From positions 62,593 to 126,592 of the forward strand of contig NZ_JAKOIW010000016.1 of NCBI RefSeq assembly GCF_022206305.1: a stretch of DNA of 64,000 nucleotides, written 5' to 3'. Each line of letters starts with the position of its first letter. Positions within the stretch are counted from its first letter, which is position 1. Under the pieces are notes generated by a model that worked only from the letters and a program-made list of their open reading frames with translations, was not told the origin of the DNA and searched no databases. A program made the translations under genes and the position numbers. Of this stretch, positions 36,275 through 46,741 are shown piece by piece. The stretch comes from Gordonia sp. 'Campus'. GTDB lineage: Bacteria > Actinomycetota > Actinomycetes > Mycobacteriales > Mycobacteriaceae.

Positions 36275-36338
36275 GTTCGCACGAGAACACCTTCGCACGA
36301 GAACGCCTTCGCACGAGAACGCCTTCGCATGAGAACGA
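36275..36338 (+). repeat. Four-copy 16-bp tandem repeat upstream of ugpB
   Basis: Units at 36275-36290, 36291-36306, 36307-36322 and 36323-36338, with consensus CTTCGCACGAGAACGC. Copies two and three are identical, and the first and fourth differ at two or three bases. Each unit holds the half-symmetric core GTTCGCACGAGAAC or its CTTC variant. The array ends 16 bp before the ugpB start and includes its leader. Confidence 0.9.
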
Positions 36339-36354
36339 TTGACAGGAGACGACA

Positions 36355-37662
36355 ATGATCAACATGTCCCGCCGCGGCTTCCTGGCCGCATCGGCGACCG
36401 CGGCGGCCGGAGCCCTCGTCACGGCCTGCGCCGGCACGGGCGACGGCGGCTCGTCGTCGGGTGATGCCTCGAAGCTCACCTTCTGGTCGAACCACCCGGG
36501 CAAGTCGGTCGAGGTGGAACGCGAACTGATCTCGCGATTCGAGGCGGCCAACCCCGGCATCACCGTCCAGCTCGTCGACGCCGGCAAGAACTACGAAGAA
36601 GCAGCCCAGAAGTTCAACGCGGCCCTCTCGGGTGGCGCGGTGCCCGACATCATGATCCTGTCCGACGTGTGGTGGTTCAACTTCGCGCTCATCGGTGCGA
36701 TCGCCCCGCTCGACGACCTGTTCGGCCGCGCCGGCGTCGACACCGCCGGTTACGTCGATTCGCTTGTGGGCGACTACAAGTGGAACGACCAGACATGGGC
36801 GCTGCCGTACGCCCGGTCGACGCCGCTGTTCTACTACAACAAGGACGTGTGGCGGCGGGCCGGCCTGCCCGACCGCGGACCGCAGACCTGGGACGAGTTC
36901 GACGAGTGGGGTCCCCGGATCCAGACCGTGGTCGGTGGCGACAAGCGCGCTCATGGGTGGGGCAACGCCGTCGACTACCTCGGCTGGACCTTCCAGGGCC
37001 CGACCTGGACCTTCGGCGGTGCCTACTCCAACGACTGGGAACTGAAGTTCACCGACCCCAAGACGGTCGCCGCCGCCCAGTACCTGAGCGATTCGATCAA
37101 CACCAAGCGCTACGCGAAGATCTCCAACGACATCGCCGGCGATTTCAGTGCGGGCATCATCGCATCGACGATCGCGTCGACCGGCGACCTGTCGGGGATC
37201 ACCGAGAACGCCACCTTCGAGTTCGGCACCGCGTTCCTGCCCGCGCCGCAGGGGGTTTCGGGGTGCCCGACGGGTGGCGCCGGACTGGCCATCCCGGCGA
37301 AGCTGTCCGAGGACCGGAAGGTCAACGCCCTCAAGTTCATCGAGTTCATCACCAATACCGAGAACACGTCGTACTTCTCCCAGAACGTCGGGTACATGCC
37401 GGTGCGCAAGGCGGCGCAGGACGACCCGTCGATGGTCGCGTTCCTGGCGAAGAACCCGAACTTCGCGACCGCCATCGAGCAGTTGCCGCGGACCCAGCCG
37501 CAGAACTACGCGCGCGTCTTCGTGCCCGGCGGCGACAAGATCATCGGTACCGGGTACGAGCGGATCGGTCTGCAGAACGCCGACGTCGCCTCGACTCTCG
37601 CCGACACGCAGCGGCAGATCGCCCAGATCTACGACACCCAGATCAAGCCGAAACTCCCGTGA
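36355..37662 (+). CDS. ugpB: ABC importer substrate-binding lipoprotein UgpB
   Basis: A 435-residue extracytoplasmic solute-binding protein (family 1). It has a Tat-like SRRGFLAASATAAAG leader and a lipobox ending V-T-A-C near residue 25. The mature protein shows LTFWSNHPGKSVEVERELI, GAVPDIMILSDVWWFNFAL and TWALPYARSTPLFYYNKD, typical of sugar and glycerophosphodiester binders. M. tuberculosis UgpB binds glycerophosphocholine, and this operon order suggests the same substrate class. ATG 36364 is an alternative start. Confidence 0.86.
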   Translation: MINMSRRGFLAASATAAAGALVTACAGTGDGGSSSGDASKLTFWSNHPGKSVEVERELISRFEAANPGITVQLVDAGKNYEEAAQKFNAALSGGAVPDIMILSDVWWFNFALIGAIAPLDDLFGRAGVDTAGYVDSLVGDYKWNDQTWALPYARSTPLFYYNKDVWRRAGLPDRGPQTWDEFDEWGPRIQTVVGGDKRAHGWGNAVDYLGWTFQGPTWTFGGAYSNDWELKFTDPKTVAAAQYLSDSINTKRYAKISNDIAGDFSAGIIASTIASTGDLSGITENATFEFGTAFLPAPQGVSGCPTGGAGLAIPAKLSEDRKVNALKFIEFITNTENTSYFSQNVGYMPVRKAAQDDPSMVAFLAKNPNFATAIEQLPRTQPQNYARVFVPGGDKIIGTGYERIGLQNADVASTLADTQRQIAQIYDTQIKPKLP

Positions 37663-37714
37663 TGATGCACAGCGTCAACTCGAGGGATACACAACACGAG
37701 CGGAGGGATGACGC

Positions 37715-38835
<1,121 letters not shown>

Positions 38836-38848
<13 letters not shown>

Positions 38849-38865
38849 CCGCGTGTTCGGTGACT
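38836..38865. repeat. 15-bp tandem duplication at the ugpC stop codon
   Basis: GCGTGTTCGGTGACC (38836-38850) is followed at once by GCGTGTTCGGTGACT (38851-38865). The TGA in the first copy is the ugpC stop. On the other strand the same DNA encodes a duplicated VTEHA pentapeptide near the FdhD C-terminus. Confidence 0.9.
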
Positions 38866-39739
38866 GGGGCCGTGATCCGGTCGGGTCGCGTGTAGACCAC
38901 CATCGACTCGCCGCGTGAGAATCCGACGAGCGTGATCCCGAGGTCGTCGGCGGCGTCGACGGCCAGCGAGGACGGCGCCGACACGGCACAGAGCATGGGG
39001 ATGCCGGCCATGGCGGCCTTCTGAACCAGTTCGAAACTCGCTCGGCCGGAGACCTGCAGGACCGTGCCGGTGAGCGGCAGTCGATCGGCGAGTACAGCCC
39101 ACCCGACGACCTTGTCGACGGCGTTGTGCCTGCCGACGTCCTCGCGGACCGTCAGCAACGTTCCGTCCGCGGCGAACAGAGCCGCGGCGTGCAGACCGCC
39201 GGTCTTGTCGAAGACGGTCTGTTCGGCGCGTAACCGATCGGGCAGATCCAGGACGGCGTTCGCTGCGATCGTCATCGGGTCGGCGCCGGGGTCGTGGACC
39301 GACGCGGTGTGCACGGACTCGATGCTGTCCTTGCCGCAGATGCCACAGGCGCTCGTCGTGGTGGTGGCACGCGCGAGTCCGGGACCCGCCGCGGGAACGT
39401 GCGCGGCGAGTGAGACGTCGACGACGTTGTAGGTGTTGATCCCGTCGGCGTCGGTGCCCGCGCAGTAGCGGGCGGTCGAATAGTCCGCGCCGGTCGTGAT
39501 CACGCCTTCGGAGACGAGGTAGCCGGCGACGAGTTCGAAGTCGTTGCCGGGCGTGCGCATGGTCACCGAGATGGTCGTCCCGCCCACCCGGATCTCGAGC
39601 GGTTCCTCCACCGCGAGGGTGTCGGCACGCTGCGTCGGGGCGGCATCCCGTCGGATGCGGGTGACGCGGCGCCGTGCGGTGATTCGTCCCACCGTTCCGA
39701 CCTTAGTTGTCCGTGCGTAGGACGGTCGTCGACGGGGAT

Positions 39740-41890
39740 GGCCTCACAAGTCGAGTGCCACTCAAAGCAGCTGAGTTACGCATCGAAAGCCCATCGTGCC
39801 GCGGCAACAGCCGCTGCGAAACGTTGGCGAAGTGAACGCTTTCGGCCCTGACTGCCGCGACGTTTTCGCAAACTCTCTTCTTCTCCGGTCGGAGGCAAGT
39901 TGGGCATGAGCATCATGACAGCAGCAGCACGAATGAGAAGTGCGGCGTGAATCTGGTCGACCTGGTAGGTAAAGCCGTGTGCGATGAGGTTCCGAAGATT
40001 CTGCCCTTCGGGCAGGAGCAGTGTTTGAATAAAGCGTATCCAGTCTTCATCCATCCCTTCTTTTTCTAATAGAGGCAGCAATGCCCCGAGGCCCGGAAAC
40101 TGGCCAATCTTCTTATTCTGCTCAACCCGATACAATGGAGCGTTGACTAGAAGTAGTAGCCTTCGGGCTCCTGATTCGACGAATGGTGTAATCAAGTACG
40201 CAGTCTCCAGGTATTGCCCATTCCAGAAAAGCAGAATTGCCCTCGCCATCACATGAGCATCCCTGGCGTTGCATTTCAGAGAGTTTCGCAAGAACTCTTC
40301 GATCTCAGGCCCTGCGGGACCGTATTCTCCAATTCTCTGAAGGGCTAGCGCCAGCATGCCGCCCATGGTGAGGGCATTGAAGTACTCTGTTCTCCGCACT
40401 TCGGAATCTGGTACCCCTTCGCCAGTGGCCGTCTCGGAACGCTCAGGAAGACCGTGCGCACCGAACTGCTGTGCAGGAAAAATCGAATGAAAGATTAGTC
40501 CAGAAAGACTAGTCTTAGTTGAGTCGACGTTTCTCTGATAGGAACCGGAAGGGGCGCTGGTGTCAAGCCATCGTTCAATTGCCAGTCGCCAATCGTGATC
40601 ACGAGTGATATTCCGAACGAACGCCTCAACGAGATAAGGCCTCGGGCTAAGGTCAACTGGAAAGCGTATCCATTCTAAATCTGCCGGGTCAATCGCCTGC
40701 ATCAATTTCACGGACGTTTCTCGAAGCTCGGGAACTCCAAGTTCTCCCGCGATGCGTGCCGCTTCGTTGTACCAGTAGAGTTTGAGGTGGTTTACCGTCG
40801 TCGAGTCGCCTGCAGTAATTCTGCTCCGGATACGAAGCTTCTTCGCCTCGACCTCGGGTAGAGGATTGATGACGTTTCTTTGGAGCAACTGCGCTATATA
40901 GTCAATGTGGTCGGGGGTTCCGTGTTTCTTTACGGCGCGATCTAACAGCGAATCGATATCAAACTGATCCGGACCTTGTGTCGAAGTCGGCGTTACAAGC
41001 GCTGCAAGTGCCGGTAATGCTATTCCAGGGAGAGGCTGTGGATTGGCAAACGTCTCCTCCGTCAATTGTGCGAGTAAGCGGCGACTTACGGCCGCCCCAG
41101 CGTAATTCTTGGAGTTTCGCGACAAGCTCCACGCGCGCATCGCGCATTCGGTCCGCGCGGAAATCGCGAGTGATGGGATAGATGCCGCTTCAAGGTACGC
41201 ATCCACAGCACCCGACAGGTGTGCCCCGACGTCTCCGTCCCTGCGCGAAAAGAGGATATCGTGGAGGTAACCGACAACGAGTGGGTGCGACACTTGGGCA
41301 GAAAGCGCTCTCCAAAACTCGACAGAATCTTCCTGAGCATCGGCAAGTGGCACGGGGTAGCAACTCTTCGAACCGGCCGAGGTGACTGACGTCAGCTCGG
41401 CCCCAGCCCGCTTCGGGTCCGTCATCGCAACCGCGATGTGGTGATGAAACAGCTCCAGTAGCTGGCGTGCGAGAGGGTCACCGAGGGGAAGTGAAAGCCT
41501 TCGACTCGCTTCGAGAGCGAGACAATCCAGGGTCTGTCCGGCGACTGATGCAGCTGCATCGATCGCAGCTGCGATGTCGGGAATTGCCGCCGGGTTATGT
41601 ATGAACTCCTCTTCGGCATCATCCGCATCGACTAACACGTCATCGTCCATGTGCCAATCTTGTCACCTGCAGGTTCCAGTCGGGGCTATGGACGGCCCCT
41701 GAGTGCGCCAAGATTGACTCTCAGCAGTTCTGCAGTTGTCTTGTGTTCCGGGTGCGGGCCGTCGGGTGCCACCCAGCAAGTCGGTGCGGGCAATGCTGTC
41801 TATCCACCGGGCCGCCGAGCGAACTCGCACCCAGCTTTGGGGTGGGGCTACGCCGCGACCTCCTGAACTCTATGCCAACTAGGCCTCACA
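39740..41890. other. Low-GC insertion flanked by a 9-bp direct repeat
   Basis: The segment between fdhD and dtd holds a single gene of clearly different base composition: the line 40021-40080 is 40% G+C against 68% for 39181-39240 in fdhD. GGCCTCACA occurs at both borders (39740-39748 and 41882-41890), and the right copy touches the dtd stop codon. No transposase, integrase or tRNA is visible. The 231 bp from 41651 to 41881 contain no gene. Confidence 0.55.
39776..41650 (-). CDS. DUF4209-like protein with HEPN-type RNxxxHG motif
   Basis: A 624-residue, probably soluble and mostly helical protein. Near the C-terminus, LRNLIAHGF gives R553-N554-x3-H558-G, which is the RNxxxHG motif reported for DUF4209 and equals the R-x4-H catalytic pattern of HEPN ribonucleases. 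Upstream helices (RRLLLLVNAPLYRVEQNKK, LLPLLEKEGMDEDWIRFIQ) fit the domain. The N-terminal about 450 residues look like a helical-repeat region. The gene is much lower in GC than its neighbours and uses AT-ending codons, which points to transfer. A stand-alone anti-phage or stress RNase is the working guess, but DUF4209 proteins have no established role. The very basic tail (about residues 597-610) may bind nucleic acid. Confidence 0.65.
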   Translation of the reverse strand: MDDDVLVDADDAEEEFIHNPAAIPDIAAAIDAAASVAGQTLDCLALEASRRLSLPLGDPLARQLLELFHHHIAVAMTDPKRAGAELTSVTSAGSKSCYPVPLADAQEDSVEFWRALSAQVSHPLVVGYLHDILFSRRDGDVGAHLSGAVDAYLEAASIPSLAISARTECAMRAWSLSRNSKNYAGAAVSRRLLAQLTEETFANPQPLPGIALPALAALVTPTSTQGPDQFDIDSLLDRAVKKHGTPDHIDYIAQLLQRNVINPLPEVEAKKLRIRSRITAGDSTTVNHLKLYWYNEAARIAGELGVPELRETSVKLMQAIDPADLEWIRFPVDLSPRPYLVEAFVRNITRDHDWRLAIERWLDTSAPSGSYQRNVDSTKTSLSGLIFHSIFPAQQFGAHGLPERSETATGEGVPDSEVRRTEYFNALTMGGMLALALQRIGEYGPAGPEIEEFLRNSLKCNARDAHVMARAILLFWNGQYLETAYLITPFVESGARRLLLLVNAPLYRVEQNKKIGQFPGLGALLPLLEKEGMDEDWIRFIQTLLLPEGQNLRNLIAHGFTYQVDQIHAALLIRAAAVMMLMPNLPPTGEEESLRKRRGSQGRKRSLRQRFAAAVAAARWAFDA

Positions 41891-42335
41891 CATCCATCAC
41901 CAGGGTGACCGGACCGTCGTTGACGAGGTCAACCTCCATGTGCGCGCCGAAACGCCCGGTGGCCACGGTGGCCCCGAGAGTCCGGAGCGCGTCGACCACC
42001 GCCTCGACCAGGGGTTCGGCGACGGGGCCGGGCGCGGCGGCGTTCCACGACGGGCGTCGACCCTTGGCGGTGTTGGCGTAGAGCGTGAACTGGCTGATGA
42101 CGAGGATCGGTGCGTCGACGTCGACGGCTGCCCGTTCGGGTCCGTCGTCGCCGTCGAAGATCCGCAGACGCCAGATCTTGTCGGCGAGCTTGGCGGCGTG
42201 GTCGGCGGTGTCGTCGTGCGTGACCCCGACGAGCGCGACGAGTCCCGAGCCGCCGTCGTTGATGTCGAGTGCACCGACGACCTCACCGTCGACGCTCACA
42301 CTGGCTCTGCTGACCCGTTGGAGTACGGCGCGCAT
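41886..42335 (-). CDS. dtd: D-aminoacyl-tRNA deacylase
   Basis: A 149-residue Dtd that hydrolyses D-amino acids from t[23 protein letters not shown] at the start, the S-Q-F-T-L-Y motif in [13 protein letters not shown], and N-x-G-P-V-T near the end ([12 protein letters not shown]) are the conserved active-site elements, including the cross-subunit Gly-cisPro pair as G-P. Full-length. Its stop codon overlaps the right-hand 9-bp repeat of the low-GC insertion. Confidence 0.96.
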   Translation of the reverse strand: MRAVLQRVSRASVSVDGEVVGALDINDGGSGLVALVGVTHDDTADHAAKLADKIWRLRIFDGDDGPERAAVDVDAPILVISQFTLYANTAKGRRPSWNAAAPGPVAEPLVEAVVDALRTLGATVATGRFGAHMEVDLVNDGPVTLVMDV

Positions 42336-42349
42336 GTCGATGTCGGCTC

Positions 42350-43090
42350 TCAGTCGAGGGCGAAGGTGACGTTCACGGTGAACGTGAGTTCCTGCTGCCC
42401 GGGTTCGACCGGGACCGGCGCCGCGGCCACATCGCGTTCGAAGGTGCCCGGTGCCGCGGACTTCTCCTGACCACTCGTGCTCTCGGTGATGGTCAGGACC
42501 TTGCCGAGGGAGTCGCCGGCGAGGTTCGCGTATTGCTCGGCGCGACCGCGTGCGTCGGTGAACGCCGCCTCGCGGGCCTGGTCGAGGAGATCCGAGTCGT
42601 CGTCGATGGCGAAGGACACGTTGCTGATGCGGGTGTTGTCGCCGCCCGCGGTGGCGGCCGCACTCAGCACGGCGGAGGCCTTCGCGATGTCCCGGATGGT
42701 CACCCGGATCGTGTTGGTCGCCAGGTAGCCCCCGACCTCGCTCGTCGCGCCGGGGGAGGGGTTCGTGTACTGCGGGTTCACCGACACCTGCTGTGTCGCG
42801 ACGTCCTTGCGCTCCACCCCGGCGGCGACCACCGCGTCGGTGACGGCGGTGACCTTGGCGCTGGTCTCGTTCAGCGCGGTGGTGACGTCGGAGGCGGTGG
42901 CCTCCACACCGATGTCGGCGCGCAGGGTGTCCGGGGTGCCGGTCACCTGTCCCGTTCCGACCACAGTCACCGACCGCGGCTGGTCGCCGGCCGGGTCACT
43001 CCCGCAGCCGGACACGACGACCGCCACCGCAGCGATCACGGCCAGTGCCGACGCCCGCACGATCGTGCGGTTTCCGCGGCCGGTCCTCAT
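42350..43090 (-). CDS. SIMPL-domain (DUF541) lipoprotein
   Basis: A 246-residue exported lipoprotein. The signal is basic, then hydrophobic, then a V-S-G-C lipobox near residue 29. The mature protein is one SIMPL domain: [20 protein letters not shown] at its start, then [17 protein letters not shown], and [22 protein letters not shown] proteins occur in the periplasm of many bacteria and their role is not settled. The ATG at 43090 overlaps the stop of the upstream membrane protein gene by 4 bp. Confidence 0.86.
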   Translation of the reverse strand: MRTGRGNRTIVRASALAVIAAVAVVVSGCGSDPAGDQPRSVTVVGTGQVTGTPDTLRADIGVEATASDVTTALNETSAKVTAVTDAVVAAGVERKDVATQQVSVNPQYTNPSPGATSEVGGYLATNTIRVTIRDIAKASAVLSAAATAGGDNTRISNVSFAIDDDSDLLDQAREAAFTDARGRAEQYANLAGDSLGKVLTITESTSGQEKSAAPGTFERDVAAAPVPVEPGQQELTFTVNVTFALD

Positions 43091-43479
43091 CGATCCGCCG
43101 GATCGCGCATGACGAGGGCGAGCAGCCACCCGACGACCGACACGACGATCGCGCCGAAGATCGCCGACCAGAAGAAGTCGTCGACCTCCAGACCCCAGTG
43201 CGTCGTGTTGCGCGTGATCCACGCGGTGAGTTCGAGCATCGCCGCGTTGATGACGATGTGGATCAACCCGAGCGTGAGGATGTAGAAGGGGATCGCGATG
43301 ATCTGCACGACGGGCTTGATGATCGCGTTGAGGACACCGAAGATCACGGCGACGACCAGCGCGATGCCGATCTTCTCGGCGGTCGTCGAACCGCCCACGA
43401 AGTCGATACCGGGAACGATCAGCGTCGCGACCCACAGCGCCACCGCGGTGAGCACGGTCCGGACGAGGAAGGCAAGCAT
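43087..43479 (-). CDS. YvlD-like (phage holin 4 superfamily) membrane protein
   Basis: A 130-residue protein with four hydrophobic segments. MLAFLVRTVLTAVALWVATL, GVLNAIIKPVVQIIAIPFYI and HIVINAAMLELTAW are typical of the YvlD/phage-holin-4 family, which despite the name is mostly chromosomal and of unknown function. Coupled to the SIMPL gene by an ATGA overlap. Confidence 0.8.
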   Translation of the reverse strand: MLAFLVRTVLTAVALWVATLIVPGIDFVGGSTTAEKIGIALVVAVIFGVLNAIIKPVVQIIAIPFYILTLGLIHIVINAAMLELTAWITRNTTHWGLEVDDFFWSAIFGAIVVSVVGWLLALVMRDPADR

Positions 43480-43656
43480 GGGCGACAGTCTGCCAGTTCG
43501 GGTCCACTCTCGGGGTCAGGGACTGCTCGACCTCGTTCCAACAGTTGGTGCCCCAGGTGGGAGCCGTCCTCGGAGAGATCGTCTGGGCATGCGCCGCTGC
43601 TGCGCGCGATCGGGTGACCTCGCGAGCCTGATTTCCGTACTCGCGTGGTGAGAATG

Positions 43657-45120
43657 CTAGTCCGGAGTCGGGCGGGGACGGTAGGGGACCGAGTCGCTGA
43701 CCTCGGGATCGACATGGATGGGCCGACCGAGTTGGGGGAATGCGCGCTGGGAACACGCCGGACGGTCACAGACCTTGCACCCGGCGCCTATCGGTACGAC
43801 GGTACGGGTATCGGTGAGATTCACTCCGGTGGAGTAGACGAGGCGCTCGGCGTGCGCGACGTCGCAACCCAGTCCGATCGCAAAGCTCTTGTGGGGGCTG
43901 AGGTATCCGCCGGGTTCTGCGGTGGTGCGGGCGAGCCAGAAGTACGAGCGCCCATCGGGCATGGACGAGACCTGGGTGACGACCCGTCCCGGTGTGGCGA
44001 ACGCGTCGTGTACGACCCAGAGCGGGCAGCTCCCGCCGACCCGAGAGAAGTGGAACGCGGTAGCGGACTGACGTTTCGAGATGTTCCCCGCTCGGTCGAC
44101 GCGCACGAAGATGAACGGGATTCCGCGACTGCCCGGGCGCTGCAGGGTCGACAGGCGATGGCAGATGGTCTCGAAACCGACTTCGAAACCGAGGCTGAGC
44201 ACTTCGATGTCGTAGTGGGCGGTGGCGGCGGCCCGCCGGAAGACCTCGTAGGGGAGTAGTAGTGCTCCGGCGAAATAGTTGGCCAGCCCGATACGGGCAA
44301 CCGGGACGGCTTCGTCGCTGAGATCATCGGCGTCGGCGAGAATCCCGTCGATCACCTCCGATTGGGTGACCATGGCCAACTGGGTCGCCAACTGGAACGC
44401 GCGTTGTCCCGCGGTCAGTCGTCCGGCGAGGTGCACGGTGCGGTCGGCGGGATCGAACCGTCGTTTGGGCGTGTATGCGCGCGCTGTCGGATCGGGATCA
44501 TGCGCGATGGCTACGCGGATACCGTGGTCGGCGGCGAGGACCTCGGCAAGCTGGAGATCGAGACCGCCTATCGAGAGGCCGTTTTCGGTGAAGATCCGCT
44601 CGGCGGCCAGGTCGAGAACGTCGATGTGATTGCGTCGGTCGTAGAAGAAATCGCGGACCTCCTCGAAAGGCATCGGGGTCGACGCCGGACGGGCCGCGTC
44701 GCCGGACACCTGCGCCCGGTAGTTCTCCACTTCGCCGGCGGCTGCGGTCAGGCGGCGATGCAGGTTCACAAGCGTCGTGCCGACCGCCGGCATGCGCGCG
44801 ACGAGTTCGGCGATCTCCGCGCGGCTGATGTCGGGGATGTCGGGCTGGGCGGCCAGGACGTCGGCGAGGTCGGCAACCAGCCGGGCGTCTCCGTCCGGGG
44901 CGAAATAGTCGGCGTCGAGGTCGAATTCGCGCGACAACGTCAACAACACGGGCACCGTGAGTGGTCGCTGATCGTTCTCGAGTTGGTTGACGTAGCTGGT
45001 CGATAGGTCGATGCGCCGGGCCAGCGCGGCCTGCGACAGCCCTCGTTCGTCGCGCAGCCGACGGAGGCGCGCACCCACGAACATCCGTCGACCGGAGGTT
45101 CCGTCCGTTGCTCTCACCAC
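43657..45120 (-). CDS. prpR: PrpR/RamB-type regulator of propionate metabolism
   Basis: A 487-residue regulator. The N-terminal HTH_3 domain reads LRRLRDERGLSQAALARRI, then DLSTSYVNQLENDQRPL. The middle has the DUF955-like zinc-peptidase-derived region, and the C-terminal short-chain fatty acyl-CoA regulator (DUF2083) domain includes four Cys residues in SFAIGLGCDVAHAERL and GAGCKVCDRPACSQRAFPQ, the region suggested to hold an Fe-S cluster in the mycobacterial protein. Start is the GTG at 45120 (45117 also possible); the track upstream to 45246 runs into the prpD promoter. Divergent from prpD, which it probably activates when propionyl-CoA is present. Confidence 0.9.
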   Translation of the reverse strand: MVRATDGTSGRRMFVGARLRRLRDERGLSQAALARRIDLSTSYVNQLENDQRPLTVPVLLTLSREFDLDADYFAPDGDARLVADLADVLAAQPDIPDISRAEIAELVARMPAVGTTLVNLHRRLTAAAGEVENYRAQVSGDAARPASTPMPFEEVRDFFYDRRNHIDVLDLAAERIFTENGLSIGGLDLQLAEVLAADHGIRVAIAHDPDPTARAYTPKRRFDPADRTVHLAGRLTAGQRAFQLATQLAMVTQSEVIDGILADADDLSDEAVPVARIGLANYFAGALLLPYEVFRRAAATAHYDIEVLSLGFEVGFETICHRLSTLQRPGSRGIPFIFVRVDRAGNISKRQSATAFHFSRVGGSCPLWVVHDAFATPGRVVTQVSSMPDGRSYFWLARTTAEPGGYLSPHKSFAIGLGCDVAHAERLVYSTGVNLTDTRTVVPIGAGCKVCDRPACSQRAFPQLGRPIHVDPEVSDSVPYRPRPTPD

Positions 45121-45152
45121 GACGGCAGCATAGCGGGCGAGGAATCCACAAC

Positions 45153-45261
45153 GTTCGCAAGATTGGCTGATCGCATCCGCAAGAGTACGCATCTGCCAGG
45201 GCTTTTCACGGATGACCAGCGATGCGTACGGTGCGAACATGATCACTCACCACGTTCGCAC
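45153..45261. promoter_or_regulatory. Candidate PrpR operator repeats between prpR and prpD
   Basis: GTTCGCAA occurs at 45153-45160 and TCCGCAAG nearby at 45176-45183. GTGCGAAC (45231-45238) and GTTCGCAC (45254-45261) form an 8-bp inverted repeat that spans the prpD ATG at 45239. These resemble the TTTGCAAA-type sites of RamB and PrpR. Direct evidence of binding is lacking. Confidence 0.5.
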
Positions 45262-46741
45262 CCGCCGCAGCTCCGAGGATTTTCCACAGTCTGAGCACCT
45301 TGCTCAGAAGATCGCCGACATCGCGGTCGATCCGGTCGAGGTGCCCGCGGACACCCGCGACATGATCATCAACCGCATCATCGACAACGCTGCCGTGAGT
45401 GCCGCCTCGGTCATCCGTCGGCCGGTCACCTCGGCACGTCGGCAGGCGCAGGCTCATCCGAAGGCGCAGGGCGCGCGGGTATTCGGGGTCGAAGGTGGCT
45501 TCTCGCCGGAGTGGGCGGCATGGGCCAACGGAGTCGCGGTGCGCGAGCTCGACTTCCACGACACCTTCCTGGCCGCGGAGTACTCCCATCCCGGCGACAA
45601 CATCCCGGCGCTGGTCGCGGTCGGTCAGCACGTCGGTGCCAGCGGCCACGATCTGATCCGCGGGCTGGCCACCGCTTACGAGGTCCAGGTCGACCTCGTT
45701 CGTGGAATGTGTCTGCACGAGCACAAGATCGACCACGTTGCCCACTTGGGGCCGTCGGTGGCCGCGGGCCTGGGAACCATGTTGGACCTCGACGCCGAGA
45801 CCATCTACCAGGCGATCGGGCAGGCGTTGCATCTGACCACGGCCACCCGCCAGTCGCGCAAGGGTCTGATCTCCAGCTGGAAGGCTTTCGCACCGGCGCA
45901 CGCCGGCAAGATCGCTGTCGAGGCCGTCGACCGGGCGATGCGCGGTGAGGGCGCCCCCGCACCGATCTGGGAGGGCGAAGACGGCGTCATCGCCTGGCTG
46001 CTGAGTGGTCCCGAGGCCGAGTACATGATCCCGCTGCCCGGGCCGGGTGAGCCGAAGAGGGCGATCCTGGACACCTACACCAAAGAACACTCCGCGGAGT
46101 ACCAGAGCCAGGCCCCGATCGACCTCGCCCGCCGGATGCGCGAGAAGATCGGCGATTTCGACGACGTCGAGTCGATCGTGCTGCACACCAGCCACCACAC
46201 CCATGTCGTCATCGGGACCGGGTCGGGGGACCCGCAGAAGTTCGATCCGAGTGCAAGCCGCGAGACCCTCGACCACTCCGTGATGTACATCTTCGCCGTC
46301 GCGCTCCAGGACGGCACCTGGGATCACGAGAAGTCCTATGCACCGGAGCGGGCCAACCGGCCCGACACCATCACGCTGTGGCAGAAGATCTCCACTGTCG
46401 AGGACCCCGAATGGACACGCCGATATCACTCGACCGACCCGAACGAGAAGGCCTTCGGTGCAAAGGCGGTCATTACCCTGCGCAACGGCGACATCATCAC
46501 CGACGAGCTCGCCGTCGCCGACGCGCATCCGCTCGGCGCCCGCCCGTTCGGCCGTGACCAGTACATCGCCAAGTTCCGGTCGATGGCCGAGGGCGTCATC
46601 GACACCGACGAGCAGGATCGCTTCCTCGGCGACGTCGAGAAGCTCGAGACCCTCACCCCCGGCAGTCTCTCCACGCTGAACACGCTTGTGCTGCCGGCGG
46701 TCCTGGACAAGGCCCCGCAGACCGGGAAGGGCATCTTCTGA
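45239..46741 (+). CDS. prpD: 2-methylcitrate dehydratase PrpD
   Basis: A 500-residue MmgE/PrpD-family enzyme that dehydrates 2-methylcitrate to 2-methyl-cis-aconitate. Landmarks are [40 protein letters not shown], and the final [13 protein letters not shown]. The ATG at 45239 is preferred over 45212 because family N-termini begin [15 protein letters not shown]. No good ribosome binding site precedes it and an inverted repeat crosses the start, so translation may be leaderless or regulated. It is the first gene of prpDBC-pyc. Confidence 0.95.
   Translation: MITHHVRTRRSSEDFPQSEHLAQKIADIAVDPVEVPADTRDMIINRIIDNAAVSAASVIRRPVTSARRQAQAHPKAQGARVFGVEGGFSPEWAAWANGVAVRELDFHDTFLAAEYSHPGDNIPALVAVGQHVGASGHDLIRGLATAYEVQVDLVRGMCLHEHKIDHVAHLGPSVAAGLGTMLDLDAETIYQAIGQALHLTTATRQSRKGLISSWKAFAPAHAGKIAVEAVDRAMRGEGAPAPIWEGEDGVIAWLLSGPEAEYMIPLPGPGEPKRAILDTYTKEHSAEYQSQAPIDLARRMREKIGDFDDVESIVLHTSHHTHVVIGTGSGDPQKFDPSASRETLDHSVMYIFAVALQDGTWDHEKSYAPERANRPDTITLWQKISTVEDPEWTRRYHSTDPNEKAFGAKAVITLRNGDIITDELAVADAHPLGARPFGRDQYIAKFRSMAEGVIDTDEQDRFLGDVEKLETLTPGSLSTLNTLVLPAVLDKAPQTGKGIF

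Noticed and set aside
36275..36338. CRISPR array
   Set aside because: The 16-bp units are directly adjacent without spacers, and no cas gene is present.
39740..41890. Complete transposon or prophage remnant
   Set aside because: No transposase, integrase, terminal inverted repeats or tRNA attachment site could be found; only a possible 9-bp duplication supports insertion.
43087..43479. Phage holin gene as evidence of a prophage
   Set aside because: The YvlD/holin-4 superfamily name is misleading; the gene is coupled to a SIMPL gene in host-like DNA and no phage gene is nearby.
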